Position numbers and translations under genes: made by a program
Part shown: in pieces, positions 35,397 to 45,110 of the stretch
How the letters are laid out: each line of letters starts with the position of its first letter
Position numbering within the stretch: the stretch's first letter is position 1
Assembly: GCA_018715645.1 (NCBI GenBank)
Contig: DVLE01000084.1
Location: 1 to 64,000, forward strand
Direction: 5' to 3'
Source of the DNA: Candidatus Merdisoma merdipullorum
GTDB taxonomy: Bacteria; Bacillota; Clostridia; Lachnospirales; Lachnospiraceae
Length of the DNA: 64,000 nucleotides
The notes under the pieces: model-generated
Database searches by the model: none
What the model was told of the DNA's origin: nothing
Seen by the model: the letters and a program-made list of their open reading frames with translations, nothing else

Positions 35397-35924
35397 ATGA
35401 TGAAGAAGCTTGAAGATTATGTAAGAAGCATCCCGGATTTTCCGGAGGAAGGAATCATTTTCAGAGACATCACCTCAGTGCTGCAGGACGCAGACGGTCT
35501 GCAGCTTGCGATTGATTCCATGCAGGATTTGCTGAAAGACGTGGATTTTGACGTGGTGGTGGGTACGGAGTCCAGAGGTTTTGTTCTGGGAACCCCGATT
35601 GCCTACAATCTGCATAAGCCCTTTGTGCTGGTGCGTAAGCAGGGAAAGCTGCCCTGCGAGACCGTGTCGAAGGAGTATGATCTTGAGTACGGCAGCGCCG
35701 TAATTGAGATGCACAAGGATTCCATCAAGCCGGGACAGAAGGTTGTGCTGGTGGACGATCTGATCGCGACGGGAGGAACGATTCAGGCAGCAGCGGAGCT
35801 GGTGGAGGAGCTTGGCGGAGAAGTGGTAAAGATTATTTTCCTGATGGAGCTGGCAGGGCTGAAGGGGCGGGAGCGTCTGAAAAAGTACGACGTGGCCTCT
35901 GTGATCTGCTATGAGGGAAAATAG
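35397..35924 (+). CDS. apt: Adenine phosphoribosyltransferase
   Basis: Salvages adenine to AMP using PRPP. The PRPP-binding loop is VVLVDDLIATGGT near residue 117, with GTESRGFVLG and VRKQGKLPCET (flexible loop) upstream. Length is 175 aa. AAAGGGG precedes an ATGATG start; the first ATG is used. It lies 84 bases before relA, the common apt-relA order, linking purine salvage to (p)ppGpp control. Confidence 0.96.
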   Translation: MMKKLEDYVRSIPDFPEEGIIFRDITSVLQDADGLQLAIDSMQDLLKDVDFDVVVGTESRGFVLGTPIAYNLHKPFVLVRKQGKLPCETVSKEYDLEYGSAVIEMHKDSIKPGQKVVLVDDLIATGGTIQAAAELVEELGGEVVKIIFLMELAGLKGRERLKKYDVASVICYEGK

Positions 35925-36008
35925 ACGATAGAGAGATTTACGTATGCGGCGCTTTGCGGACAGAGGGGAACGAAAAGCCGACGATGAAGCAAAAGGCAGG
36001 TGTTGACA

Positions 36009-38315
36009 ATGGCAGATATGAAGATTGGCGTAAAAAACCGGGATATGGAAGTAAATCGGGATGACGAGAACGTAAAGGCCATGCAGGACTTTACGAGTCC
36101 GGATGTGCTTTACAAGGAGCTGATCAACAGTGTGCTTAAGTATCATCCGTCTACCGACATCAGCATGATTGAGAAGGCTTACCGGATCGCTTCTGAGGCC
36201 CATCAGGGGCAGATGCGCAAATCAGGCGAGCCGTATATCATTCATCCGCTCTGTGTGGCGATCATTCTGGCGGATCTGGAGCTTGACAAAGAGACGATAG
36301 TTGCGGGACTTCTGCATGACGCGGTGGAAGATACCGTGATGACGACGGACGAGATCGCTCAGGAGTTTGGCGACGAGGTGGCGCTTCTGGTGGACGGCGT
36401 CACAAAGCTGGGCCAGTTGTCCTATTCGGCGGATAAGATAGAGATCCAGGCGGAGAATCTGCGAAAGATGTTCCTTGCCATGGCGAAGGACATCCGCGTA
36501 ATTCTGATTAAGCTGGCCGACCGCCTTCACAATATGCGTACCCTTCAGTACATGAAGCCGGAGAAGCAGAAGGAGAAGGCCAGGGAGACCATGGACATCT
36601 ACGCGCCGATTGCGCAGAGGCTTGGTATCTCCAAAGTGAAAAATGAGCTGGATGATTTGTCTCTGAAGTATCTGGAACCGGAGGTTTACTATGACCTGAA
36701 GGAACAGATTTCAGAGAAGCGCAGCGTCCGGGAGGCCTTCGTTCAGAGTATTGTGGACGAGGTCAAGAAGCACATGGAAAATGCGGGAATTGAGGCCCAT
36801 GTGGACGGACGTGTAAAGCACTTTTTCAGCATCTATAAGAAAATGGTAAACCAGCATAAGACGCTGGATCAGATATACGATCTGTTCGCGGTCCGCATCA
36901 TCGTGGAGACGGTCAAGGACTGTTACGCGGCCCTGGGCGTGATCCATGAGATGTATAAGCCGATTCCGGGACGTTTTAAGGACTATATCGCGATGCCGAA
37001 GGCAAATATGTATCAGTCCCTTCATACGACGCTGATAGGTCCCAACGGCCAGCCTTTTGAGATTCAGATCCGGACTTATGAAATGCACAAGACCGCGGAA
37101 TACGGTATCGCGGCTCACTGGAAATATAAGGAGAGCAGCGACGGCAAGAAGCCCGTGGATCAGCAGGAAGCAGAGAAGATGACCTGGCTGCGTCAGATTC
37201 TGGAATGGCAGCGGGATATGTCTGACAACAGAGAGTTCATGAATCTGCTGAAAAGCGATTTGGACCTGTTTTCCGAAAGCGTCTACTGCTTTACGCCGAC
37301 GGGAGATGTGAAGACGCTTCCCAGCGGTTCTACCCCCATCGATTTCGCCTACAGCGTACACAGCGCCGTGGGCAACAGGATGATTGGCGCCAGGGTGAAT
37401 GGAAAGCTGGTGACGATCGACTATAAGATTCAAAACGGCGATCGGATTGAAATCATTACTTCTCAGAATTCCAGAGGACCGAGCCGTGACTGGCTGAATG
37501 TGGTAAAGAGTACCCAGGCCAAGAACAAGATCAATCAGTGGTTCAAGAACCAGTTTAAGGAAGAAAATATATTAAAGGGCAAGGAGATGCTTGCGCAGTA
37601 CTGCAAGCTGAAATCCATAAATATGCCCAGCGTCCTAAAGCCTGAGTATCAGAACGCGGTAATGCGTAAATATGGCTTTAAGGACTGGGATTCCGTGCTT
37701 GCGGCCATCGGTCATGGAGGCCTGAAGGAAGGTCAGGTCATCAACAAGATGGTGGAGGAGTACGAGAAGATCCACAAGAAAGAGATCACCGACGAAAAGG
37801 TTATGGAGGCGGTGACGGAGAATAAGAACAACAAGCTCAAGCTTGCCAAGTCCAAGAGCGGTATCGTTGTAAAGGGACTGACGGATGTGTCCGTGCGGTT
37901 TTCCAAGTGCTGCAACCCGGTTCCCGGCGACGAGATCGTAGGCTTTGTGACAAGGGGACGGGGCGTGTCCATTCACCGTACCGACTGCATCAATGTGATC
38001 AATCTGCAGGAGTCAGAGCGGCAAAGGCTCATCGACGCGGAGTGGCAGGATGTGGGCCAGTCGTCCTCCAAGGAAAAGTACGCCACGGAGATCAAGATTT
38101 ATGCCAATAACCGCACTGGTCTTCTGGTGGATATTTCCCGTATTTTCACAGAGCGGGGCATCGATATGACGAGCATGAACGTGAGGACCAGCAAGCAGGG
38201 AACCGCGACGATCTCCATCACCTTCGACATTGGAGGCAAAGAGGAGCTGCAGAGGATTGCGGAAAAGCTGTATCAGGTGGAGAGCGTACTGGATGTGGAG
38301 CGCGCCACAGGCTGA
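36009..38315 (+). CDS. relA: Bifunctional (p)ppGpp synthetase/hydrolase (RelA/SpoT)
   Basis: Makes and degrades the stringent alarmone. Domains in order: HD hydrolase (HPLCVAIILADL, GLLHDAVEDT, residues ~75-200, intact HD), synthetase (GRVKHFFSIYKKM, YHxL-type QSLHTTLIGP, ~260-380), TGS (YCFTPTGDVKTLPSGSTPIDFAY, ~415-470), helical, CC zinc-finger (KCCNPVPGDEIVGF) and a C-terminal ACT domain. Length is 768 aa. The first ATG at 36009 is used; GTG at 36000 is also in frame but less likely. Confidence 0.96.
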   Translation: MADMKIGVKNRDMEVNRDDENVKAMQDFTSPDVLYKELINSVLKYHPSTDISMIEKAYRIASEAHQGQMRKSGEPYIIHPLCVAIILADLELDKETIVAGLLHDAVEDTVMTTDEIAQEFGDEVALLVDGVTKLGQLSYSADKIEIQAENLRKMFLAMAKDIRVILIKLADRLHNMRTLQYMKPEKQKEKARETMDIYAPIAQRLGISKVKNELDDLSLKYLEPEVYYDLKEQISEKRSVREAFVQSIVDEVKKHMENAGIEAHVDGRVKHFFSIYKKMVNQHKTLDQIYDLFAVRIIVETVKDCYAALGVIHEMYKPIPGRFKDYIAMPKANMYQSLHTTLIGPNGQPFEIQIRTYEMHKTAEYGIAAHWKYKESSDGKKPVDQQEAEKMTWLRQILEWQRDMSDNREFMNLLKSDLDLFSESVYCFTPTGDVKTLPSGSTPIDFAYSVHSAVGNRMIGARVNGKLVTIDYKIQNGDRIEIITSQNSRGPSRDWLNVVKSTQAKNKINQWFKNQFKEENILKGKEMLAQYCKLKSINMPSVLKPEYQNAVMRKYGFKDWDSVLAAIGHGGLKEGQVINKMVEEYEKIHKKEITDEKVMEAVTENKNNKLKLAKSKSGIVVKGLTDVSVRFSKCCNPVPGDEIVGFVTRGRGVSIHRTDCINVINLQESERQRLIDAEWQDVGQSSSKEKYATEIKIYANNRTGLLVDISRIFTERGIDMTSMNVRTSKQGTATISITFDIGGKEELQRIAEKLYQVESVLDVERATG

Positions 38316-38380
38316 CCGTGAGGCTGCGCGTTCTGTGAGGCGAGAAAAAGGCATACCCGGCGCGGCGGCAGGAGGTTGAT

Positions 38381-39013
38381 ATGAAAGTAGAGAGTATGGT
38401 TTTGGGCGCGGTGGCGACCAACTGCTATTTTTTGATAAATGAAGAAACGAAGGAGACCATCGTTGTGGATCCGGCTGACAGTCCGGATGTGATCCTGAAA
38501 AAAGCCGCGGACGAGGGGCTTGCGTTGAAAGCTGTGTTCCTGACTCACGGCCACGGCGATCACATCATGGCTGTACAGGCGCTGCGGGAAAGAACGGGAA
38601 TCCCGGTCTATGCCTGCAAAGCGGAGGAGGAGCTTTTGGCGGATCCGAACCGGAATCTGTCCGCGGCTCTCTTTGGAAAGCCGGTTTCTCTGAAGGCAGA
38701 TATGCTGATAGAGGATGGGAAAGAGCTTCTTGTGGCCGGAATGAAGTTCCAGATGCTTGCCACGCCGGGACATACGCCGGGCGGCTGCTGCTATTACAAT
38801 GAGGAGGCGGGTGTTCTGCTTTCCGGCGACACATTGTTCTGCGGCTCTGTGGGCCGGACGGATTTTCCGGGCGGAAGCATGGGAACGCTGGTGCGCTCCA
38901 TAGAGGAAAAGCTGATGACGCTTCCTGATGAAACCAGGGTTTATCCGGGCCACCAGGAGGAGACGACCATCGGCGCGGAGCGACGCTATAATCCATACTT
39001 AAGAGGCGTTTGA
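38381..39013 (+). CDS. Metallo-beta-lactamase-fold hydrolase (glyoxalase II-like)
   Basis: A 210-residue soluble hydrolase with the THGHGDHI metal motif near residue 54, the second-shell His in ATPGHTPGG, the Asp in LLSGDTLFCG, and the last His in VYPGHQEET. This is the short YcbL/glyoxalase-II-like type; a role in detoxifying methylglyoxal adducts is possible but unproven. GGAGG precedes the ATG. It lies one base before hemZ, as often seen in Clostridia downstream of relA. Confidence 0.88.
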   Translation: MKVESMVLGAVATNCYFLINEETKETIVVDPADSPDVILKKAADEGLALKAVFLTHGHGDHIMAVQALRERTGIPVYACKAEEELLADPNRNLSAALFGKPVSLKADMLIEDGKELLVAGMKFQMLATPGHTPGGCCYYNEEAGVLLSGDTLFCGSVGRTDFPGGSMGTLVRSIEEKLMTLPDETRVYPGHQEETTIGAERRYNPYLRGV

Positions 39014-39014
39014 T

Positions 39015-40481
39015 ATGATTGAGGTTAAGATAAATGACGAGAGCTTCGCGTACGACATCCATTCCCTGATTCAGGCGTTCTATCCGGGAGTGGAGGTGCA
39101 AGTCCGTCAGAAGGACACATTTACAGAAGACACGCCCCTGAAAATGGAGGCGTCTGTGGATGATAAGGAAATCAGCTTTTCCCTCTGGGAAGACGGGGCC
39201 TTTCAGCGGAAAGGCCATATTTATGTACAGGATGCGGACAGAAAGGCAGTCAAAAATCAGCTTAAGAAGCTGCTGTACCGGGAGCTGTGCGCTTTTACCG
39301 GGAAGACGCTGCCCTGGGGGACGCTGACAGGGATCCGCCCCGTAAAGATTCCGATGGCGATGCTGGAGGAGGGCAAATCAAATCTTGAGATCGCCCGCTA
39401 TATGTGGGAGACCTACGACTGCAGCAAGGAAAAGGCTGCCCTCGCTATCTCCATTGCAAACCAGGAGAGGGAGGTCTTAAAGGGACTCGATTACGAAAAC
39501 GGATACAGCCTCTATGTGGGGATTCCCTTCTGTCCAAGCATCTGTCTGTACTGTTCTTTTTCCTCCTCCCCCATCAAGCTCTGGGAAAAGCGGATTGAGG
39601 ACTATCTGGAAGCCCTCTTTTTGGAGCTTGCTTTTCTGGGAAGGGCTTATGCGGGACGAAAGCTGAATACTGTGTATGTGGGCGGCGGCACGCCTACGAC
39701 GCTGAACGCTTCTCAGCTTGACAGGCTGCTGTCCTGCATTGAGGAAAATTTTGATCTTCGTTATCTGCGGGAGCTGACCGTGGAAGCCGGACGTCCCGAC
39801 AGTGTAACGCCTGAAAAGCTGCGCGCCCTGAAGGCGCACCGGGTGACGAGGATTTCTGTGAATCCTCAGACGATGAATCAGAAAACCCTGGATCTGATAG
39901 GAAGAAAGCATACGACGGAACAGACGAAGGAAGCCTTTCACATGGCAAGAGAGGAAGGCTTTGACAATATCAATATGGACCTGATCGTAGGACTGCCGGG
40001 CGAGGGGATCGAGGACGTGCGCCACACAATGGAGGAGCTGCGTCTTCTTGATCCGGACAGCATCACCGTCCATTCTCTGGCGGTCAAGAGAGCTGCGAGG
40101 CTGAAGCTTTTTCGGGATACCTACGAAGAAATGGGATTCCAGAACAGCCAGGAGATCATGGATCTCACTTACCGGTACTGTGTGGAGCAGGGCGCTTATC
40201 CCTATTACCTGTACCGTCAGAAAAATATGGCAGGCAACTTTGAAAATGTGGGCTACGCCAAGGTTGACAAAGCGGGAATTTACAATATACTGATTATGGA
40301 AGAAAAACAGACGATTCTGGCTGCAGGAGCAGGAGGATCTTCCAAATTTGTCTTTGCCGCCGATCACATTGAGCGTGTGGAGAACGTCAAGGATGTGACG
40401 CAGTATATCGGCCGTATCGACGAGATGATCGGGCGCAAACGAAGCTTTATGGAAGCCCATGGTCTTTGGAAAGAGAGTTAG
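39015..40481 (+). CDS. hemZ: Coproporphyrinogen dehydrogenase HemZ (radical SAM)
   Basis: Radical-SAM protein of the oxygen-independent coproporphyrinogen oxidase family. It has a ~160-residue N-terminal extension characteristic of HemZ and then GIPFCPSICLYCSFSS with the CxxxCxxC cluster motif near residue 172, VGGGTPT and VEAGRPD. Length is 488 aa. HemZ is reported to act in heme synthesis; whether this organism makes heme is unclear, since no other heme-branch gene is nearby and hemA/hemC here belong to the cobalamin operon. Confidence 0.9.
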   Translation: MIEVKINDESFAYDIHSLIQAFYPGVEVQVRQKDTFTEDTPLKMEASVDDKEISFSLWEDGAFQRKGHIYVQDADRKAVKNQLKKLLYRELCAFTGKTLPWGTLTGIRPVKIPMAMLEEGKSNLEIARYMWETYDCSKEKAALAISIANQEREVLKGLDYENGYSLYVGIPFCPSICLYCSFSSSPIKLWEKRIEDYLEALFLELAFLGRAYAGRKLNTVYVGGGTPTTLNASQLDRLLSCIEENFDLRYLRELTVEAGRPDSVTPEKLRALKAHRVTRISVNPQTMNQKTLDLIGRKHTTEQTKEAFHMAREEGFDNINMDLIVGLPGEGIEDVRHTMEELRLLDPDSITVHSLAVKRAARLKLFRDTYEEMGFQNSQEIMDLTYRYCVEQGAYPYYLYRQKNMAGNFENVGYAKVDKAGIYNILIMEEKQTILAAGAGGSSKFVFAADHIERVENVKDVTQYIGRIDEMIGRKRSFMEAHGLWKES

Positions 40482-40489
40482 AGGCAGGA

Positions 40490-41098
40490 ATGGACAAAGC
40501 GACACCCCTTTCCTTTTTTGAGGAGGATATTACAGAAGAAATCAATCATGGAATCCGGGTAAGCAACCTGGCTTATTATGTGGCGAAAAGTCTGGGACTT
40601 TATGAAAACCAATGTCATGCCCTGGCCGTGGCGGGCATGGTCCATGATATAGGAAAGCTGCGGGTGTCCGCCTATCTGTATGGACGTCATGAGGACACAC
40701 TGAAGATAGAGGAAATGAAATACGTGCGGATGCACCCAAGACTGGGCTACGAGCTGTTGATGCGCCATGACTATTCAGATTTTATCGTGGAAAGCATTTT
40801 GTATCACCATGAGAATTACGACGGCTCAGGATACCCGGAGAACCTGGCAGGACCGCAGATTCCCCTGGGAGCGAGAATCCTGAGAGTCTGCGACGTGTAT
40901 GCGGCCCTGACGTCGGATCGCCCTTACCGAAAGGCATTTGATCCGGAGACAGCCGTGGAACTGATGATTGAGGAAGTAAAAAATTTTGATATGAAAGTAT
41001 TTCTGGCCTTCCAGAGAACGATTCACGAGGAGGAACTTCAGCAGAAATGGGAGATTCCGCATATGAAGGTTAGGATTACAGAGGAGGAGACGATATGA
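40490..41098 (+). CDS. HD-GYP domain protein
   Basis: A 202-residue stand-alone HD-GYP-type hydrolase with VHDIGKLRV near residue 50, [17 protein letters not shown] near 110 and [19 protein letters not shown] near 135. HD-GYP proteins degrade cyclic di-GMP or related nucleotides; no sensor domain is fused. The frame opens at 40466 inside hemZ, but ATG 40490, just after the hemZ stop with AGAGG before it, is preferred. Its stop overlaps the hisS ATG (ATGA), so it is translationally coupled to hisS. Confidence 0.85.
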   Translation: MDKATPLSFFEEDITEEINHGIRVSNLAYYVAKSLGLYENQCHALAVAGMVHDIGKLRVSAYLYGRHEDTLKIEEMKYVRMHPRLGYELLMRHDYSDFIVESILYHHENYDGSGYPENLAGPQIPLGARILRVCDVYAALTSDRPYRKAFDPETAVELMIEEVKNFDMKVFLAFQRTIHEEELQQKWEIPHMKVRITEEETI

Positions 41099-42336
41099 TT
41101 ACACAGGCTCCAAGAGGAGTGGAAGACTGGTACGGCGAGCGGATGTACAGGCGCGCCTGGGTGGAACGTCAGGCGAGAGAACTGGCCCGCACCTACAATA
41201 TGACAGAGATCATTACGCCGATGTTTGAGCATACGGTCCTGTTTCAGAGAGGCGTAGGCGAGACCACGGACGTGGTTCAGAAGGAGATGTATACCTTCAC
41301 GGACAAAGGAGACAGAAGCATTACGCTGAAGCCGGAAGGCACGGCGGGAACCATGCGCGCTTATCTGGAGCATAATATGTACGCCAATCCGGCGCCTACG
41401 AAGCTTTACTACGTGACGCAGGCGTTCCGGTATGAGAAGCCCCAGAGTGGGCGTCTCCGCCAGCATCACCAGTTCGGCGTGGAGTTTGTGGGCTCTAAGA
41501 GTCCTCTGGCGGAAGTGGAAGTGATTTCCCTGGCAGCTGCCCTTATCCGGAAGCTGGGACTGAAAGATATAAAGCTTCATATCAACAGCATCGGCTGTCC
41601 GAACTGCAAGAAGGATTACAATGACGCCCTGCTTGCCTATCTGAGAAAGCATGAGGAACACTTATGCCCTACTTGCCGGGAAAGGATGCAGAAGAATCCC
41701 ATGCGCGTCATCGACTGCAAGGTTCCGGAGTGTAAGGAGATTATCAAGGACGCGCCCCGGACCATCGATTATTTGGACGAGGAGTGCCGCACGCATTTCG
41801 AGGAGCTTCAGAAGCTTCTGACCGAGCTGGAGATACCGTTTGAGGTGGATACGGGAATTGTCCGCGGTCTGGACTATTATACGAAGACTGTGTTTGAGTT
41901 TGTGAACTCCGAAGGCTTCACCCTCTGCGGAGGAGGACGTTACGACGGGCTGATCCATGAGATCGACGAGAAGCACGACATTCCCTCCGTGGGCTTTGGT
42001 ATGGGAATCGAAAGAATTCTCTATTTCCTGGAAAAAGAGGGAGTAGAGCTTCCTGCTATGGAGACGCCGGATCTCTATGTGGGAATCCTGGGCGCCGACG
42101 CAAGAGCGAAAGCGTATAAGCTGGTAAATGAGATCCGCGGTCACGGCCTGATCGTGGAGACGGATTACATGGACAGAAGCGTCAAGGCGCAGATGAAGTA
42201 TGCCAATAAGATTGGAGCCAAGAAGGTTGTGATTATCGGCGCGGACGAGCTTGAAAAAGGAACCGTCCAGGTAAAAGATATGGCGACCGGAGAGCAGACG
42301 GAGGCCAGACTTTCAGAGCTTGCGAGCCTGTTCTGA
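41095..42336 (+). CDS. hisS: Histidyl-tRNA synthetase
   Basis: Class II synthetase. Motif 2 appears as [20 protein letters not shown], histidine-specific motifs as [13 protein letters not shown], and motif 3 as [12 protein letters not shown]-terminal anticodon-binding domain ([16 protein letters not shown]) completes the 413-residue protein. It is unusual in carrying a CxxC pair in the middle ([14 protein letters not shown]), present in some clostridial HisRS. The start overlaps the HD-GYP stop and aspS follows, the common hisS-aspS order. Confidence 0.95.
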   Translation: MITQAPRGVEDWYGERMYRRAWVERQARELARTYNMTEIITPMFEHTVLFQRGVGETTDVVQKEMYTFTDKGDRSITLKPEGTAGTMRAYLEHNMYANPAPTKLYYVTQAFRYEKPQSGRLRQHHQFGVEFVGSKSPLAEVEVISLAAALIRKLGLKDIKLHINSIGCPNCKKDYNDALLAYLRKHEEHLCPTCRERMQKNPMRVIDCKVPECKEIIKDAPRTIDYLDEECRTHFEELQKLLTELEIPFEVDTGIVRGLDYYTKTVFEFVNSEGFTLCGGGRYDGLIHEIDEKHDIPSVGFGMGIERILYFLEKEGVELPAMETPDLYVGILGADARAKAYKLVNEIRGHGLIVETDYMDRSVKAQMKYANKIGAKKVVIIGADELEKGTVQVKDMATGEQTEARLSELASLF

Positions 42337-42380
42337 TGTCTGTGGTGTCCGTGTCAGATAGAATTAGGAGGAGAAAAGAG

Positions 42381-44147
42381 ATGTTTCAGTCAAGAACACA
42401 TACCTGCAATGAGCTTCGGCTCTCGGACGCAGGAAAGACCGTGACCATCGTAGGATGGTATGAGAACCTGCGTAAAGTCAGCAAGAACCTGGGATTTCTG
42501 ATTCTGCGCGATTTTTATGGAACCACCCAGGCCGTTATTGAAACGGAAGAAATGATGGCGAGGCTGTCAGGCGTAAATACAGAATCCACGCTGTCTATCA
42601 CAGGCGTGGTGCGCGAGCGTTCCAGCAAGAATCCGGCTCTGCCTACCGGAGTGATCGAGGTAGTTCCCACCGACATCCAGGTGCTTGGACGCTGCCGTTA
42701 CAATGAGCTGCCTTTTGAGATCAACCGCTCCAAGGAAGCGGACGAGAACACGAGATTGAAATACCGTTATCTGGATCTGCGGAATCCTGCGGTTAAGGAT
42801 CGCATCATCCTGCGCTGCAACGTGGTGGCGGAGCTTCGCAGGAGTATGACGGAGCATGGCTTCCTGGAGATTACCACACCGATTCTGACCTGTTCCTCTC
42901 CGGAGGGCGCGAGAGATTATCTGGTACCGTCCAGAAATCATCCGGGCAAGTTTTACGCTCTGCCCCAGGCGCCGCAGCAGTTTAAGCAGCTTTTGATGAC
43001 GTCAGGTTTTGACCGTTATTTCCAGATTGCTCCCTGCTTCCGCGACGAGGATGCGAGAGCGGACCGTTCTCCGGGAGAGTTTTATCAGCTTGATATGGAG
43101 ATGGCGTTCGCAAGCCAGGAGGATGTCTTTGCAGTTCTGGAGGACGTGCTTCCCCCGATCTTTGCGAAATATGGCGTCTATAAGACGGCGTCCAGTGCGC
43201 CCTTTAAGCGTATCTCTTATCATGACGCTATGGAGATTTACGGCTCCGACAAGCCGGATCTGAGAATTGACCTGACGCTTCAGGATGCCACGAAGGTCAT
43301 GGAAGGCTGCGGTTTCGGCCCGTTTGAGGGACAGACGGTCAAGGCTGTGGTATTCAGTGATTTTAAGGCAACCCGCAAAGTGATTGACAAGATCTGCGCC
43401 GACGTGGAGGTGCAGACCGGAAATAAAGCCTTCTGGTTCCGTCTCGATGAAAACGGCGAGCTGGTGGGCGGTATCTCGAAATTCCTGGCGGATCGGAAGG
43501 AAGCTGTGATCGAAGCTCTGTCCTTGAAGCCCGGTGATTTTGTAGGACTGGCAGCAGGAAAGAAGCTGGCTGCGCAGAAGACAGCAGGCGTGCTTCGCAA
43601 GGTCCTTGGCAATACGGTGGAAGGCCATATGAACAAGGAGTGCTATGAGTTCTGCTGGATCGTAGACTTCCCGATGTATGAGATCGGAGAGGAGTCCGGT
43701 CAGCTTGAGTTCTGCCACAATCCGTTCTCGATGCCCCAGGGAGGCATGAAGGATCTGCTGGAAAAGGATCCGCTGGACATCTACGCATATCAGTACGATC
43801 TGGTCTGCAACGGCGTAGAGCTGTCCTCCGGAGCTGTTCGTAACCACGATCCGGAGATTATGGTGAAGGCTTTTGAGATCGTAGGACTGGGCGAGGAGGA
43901 TGTGAAGGCTAAGTTCCCCGCCATGTACAACGCATTCTGCTATGGAGCTCCGCCTCACGCAGGCATCGCTCCGGGCGTGGACCGTATGGTTATGCTCATC
44001 GCAGGCGAGGAGAGCATTCGTGAGATCATCCCGTTCCCGATGAACAAGACGGCTCAGGATGTCATGATGGGCGCTCCGGCGGAGGTAGATCCCCAGCAGC
44101 TCAAAGACGTGCATATTCAGGTAGTCATGCCGCAGGCCAATAGCTGA
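42381..44147 (+). CDS. aspS: Aspartyl-tRNA synthetase
   Basis: Class IIb synthetase: N-terminal OB anticodon-binding domain (TVTIVGWYENLRKVSKNLGFLILRD), the catalytic core with FRDEDARADR (motif 2), a bacterial GAD insertion (residues ~290-420) and motif 3 GIAPGVDRMVML. Length is 588 aa. The frame opens at 42336 inside the hisS stop, but AGGAGGAG before ATG 42381 fixes the start. Confidence 0.95.
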   Translation: MFQSRTHTCNELRLSDAGKTVTIVGWYENLRKVSKNLGFLILRDFYGTTQAVIETEEMMARLSGVNTESTLSITGVVRERSSKNPALPTGVIEVVPTDIQVLGRCRYNELPFEINRSKEADENTRLKYRYLDLRNPAVKDRIILRCNVVAELRRSMTEHGFLEITTPILTCSSPEGARDYLVPSRNHPGKFYALPQAPQQFKQLLMTSGFDRYFQIAPCFRDEDARADRSPGEFYQLDMEMAFASQEDVFAVLEDVLPPIFAKYGVYKTASSAPFKRISYHDAMEIYGSDKPDLRIDLTLQDATKVMEGCGFGPFEGQTVKAVVFSDFKATRKVIDKICADVEVQTGNKAFWFRLDENGELVGGISKFLADRKEAVIEALSLKPGDFVGLAAGKKLAAQKTAGVLRKVLGNTVEGHMNKECYEFCWIVDFPMYEIGEESGQLEFCHNPFSMPQGGMKDLLEKDPLDIYAYQYDLVCNGVELSSGAVRNHDPEIMVKAFEIVGLGEEDVKAKFPAMYNAFCYGAPPHAGIAPGVDRMVMLIAGEESIREIIPFPMNKTAQDVMMGAPAEVDPQQLKDVHIQVVMPQANS

Positions 44148-44164
44148 CACTGATTCAGAAAAAA

Positions 44165-44200
44165 TATCGCCCCATCATCAGCTTCGATGATGGGGCGATA
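44165..44200 (-). terminator. Terminator of the leftward zinc-ribbon gene
   Basis: A perfect 15-bp stem (44165-44179 with 44186-44200) around AGCTTC. On the minus strand it is followed by six T (44159-44164), so it ends leftward transcription right after the stop at 44203; it may also work weakly for aspS. Confidence 0.85.
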
Positions 44201-44202
44201 CT

Positions 44203-44451
44203 TTAATCCAATCGCTCGCCGCAATTATGACAGATGCTCTGCGACGCCCAACGAAAATTCAACAACTTTTTACAGTGCGGACATCGTAAGAAGATGAACC
44301 CAAAAACAAGATCACCGATCAAAAGAAACGTCGCGCCGGCAATGATTTCCCGCCGGACAAAGGCTAAGGCGGGAATATTGGATAAGAGGCATAGGCCTAT
44401 TCCCACGACGGCAATTCCGTTGAGTATATTTCTGCATTTCCTTGGCTTCAT
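44203..44451 (-). CDS. Small membrane protein with C-terminal zinc ribbon
   Basis: An 82-residue protein with two hydrophobic segments (about residues 10-30 and 36-53), then CPHCKKLLNFRW...CHNCGERLD, a two-CxxC zinc ribbon facing the cytoplasm by the positive-inside rule. GGAGG lies five bases before the ATG and a strong terminator follows, so this is a real gene. No family name recognised. Array 2 lies upstream on the same side. Confidence 0.7.
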   Translation of the reverse strand: MKPRKCRNILNGIAVVGIGLCLLSNIPALAFVRREIIAGATFLLIGDLVFGFIFLRCPHCKKLLNFRWASQSICHNCGERLD

Positions 44452-44600
44452 TTCAACCTCCAGCGCAATACGGATTCTATGTTCTTTTCTCTGTTTGCCC
44501 TTATCAATTAAGGTACCCTTGTCAATTTAGAATAGAATACACTGGTATTGTTAAAAATAGCGTGGCGGCAATGTAAAATATTTGTAAATAAGGCTTTGTT

Positions 44601-44684
44601 TTAAACCTGTTCCAGCCATTGTTTGATAAAGTAAAGGGCGCTGCCGATGGCAGGAGCCAGAGGACCATGCTGTCCTGCGGCCAT
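44601..44684 (-). pseudogene. Short C-terminal gene remnant
   Basis: The minus strand reads MAAGQHGPLAPAIGSALYFI followed by KQWLEQV and stop. It looks like the end of a real protein rather than random sequence, but there is no ribosome site and a stop lies six codons upstream. No parent family identified. Confidence 0.25.
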
Positions 44685-44710
44685 TACTTTTTGAAGTAAT
44701 CAGCCCCGGC

Positions 44711-45022
44711 CTACGGATAAAAAGCCAGAAATCGCGGATAGTATCCGTAGAAATGAGCTTTAGTCTACGGATAAAAAAGCCGGAAATCGCGTGTTGCATC
44801 CGTAGAAATCGACACCAGCCTACGGATAGAAAACCGAAAATCCCAGATTGTATCCGTAGAAATCGACACCAGCCTACGGATAAAAAGCCGGAAATCCCCG
44901 ATAGCATCCGTAGAAATAGGCCTTAGTCTACGGATAAAAAAGCCGGAAATCGCGTGTTGCATCCGTAGAAATGGGCCTTAGTCTACGGATAGAAAGCCGA
45001 AAATCCCCGATAGTATCCGTAG
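44711..45022. repeat. 54/55-bp inverted-repeat array 2, six units
   Basis: Six units at 44711-44750, 44765-44805, 44820-44859, 44874-44913, 44928-44968 and 44983-45022, each 40-41 bp, every one beginning CTACGGAT and ending ATCCGTAG without exception. The 14-nt linkers are of two kinds, AAATCGACACCAGC and AAATGGGCCTTAGT-like. Unit interiors alternate: units 2 and 5 share CGCGTGTTGC, units 4 and 6 share CCCCGATAG. The terminal 8-mers stay fixed while interiors vary, as expected for a conserved RNA or DNA stem. It lies in the divergent gap between the zinc-ribbon gene and the sugar kinase. Confidence 0.92.
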
Positions 45023-45083
45023 TCCACTGGAAATGGAATGGCTTAAGCTTCTATTTTGCAGAAGGATAGGCGGAACCACCAAT

Positions 45084-45106
45084 AAAAAAAGTATACTTTG
45101 TATACT
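45084..45106 (-). terminator. Leftward AT-rich terminator
   Basis: AGTATAC (45090-45096) and GTATACT (45100-45106) form a 7-bp stem; on the minus strand seven T follow. It stands just after the end of the fragment at 45111. Confidence 0.5.
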
Positions 45107-45110
45107 GACA

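Noticed and set aside
34815-45022. CRISPR arrays at the two repeat loci
   Set aside because: Invariant parts are only 8 bp, the intervening parts resemble one another, unit plus linker is 54/55 bp, and no cas gene is near.
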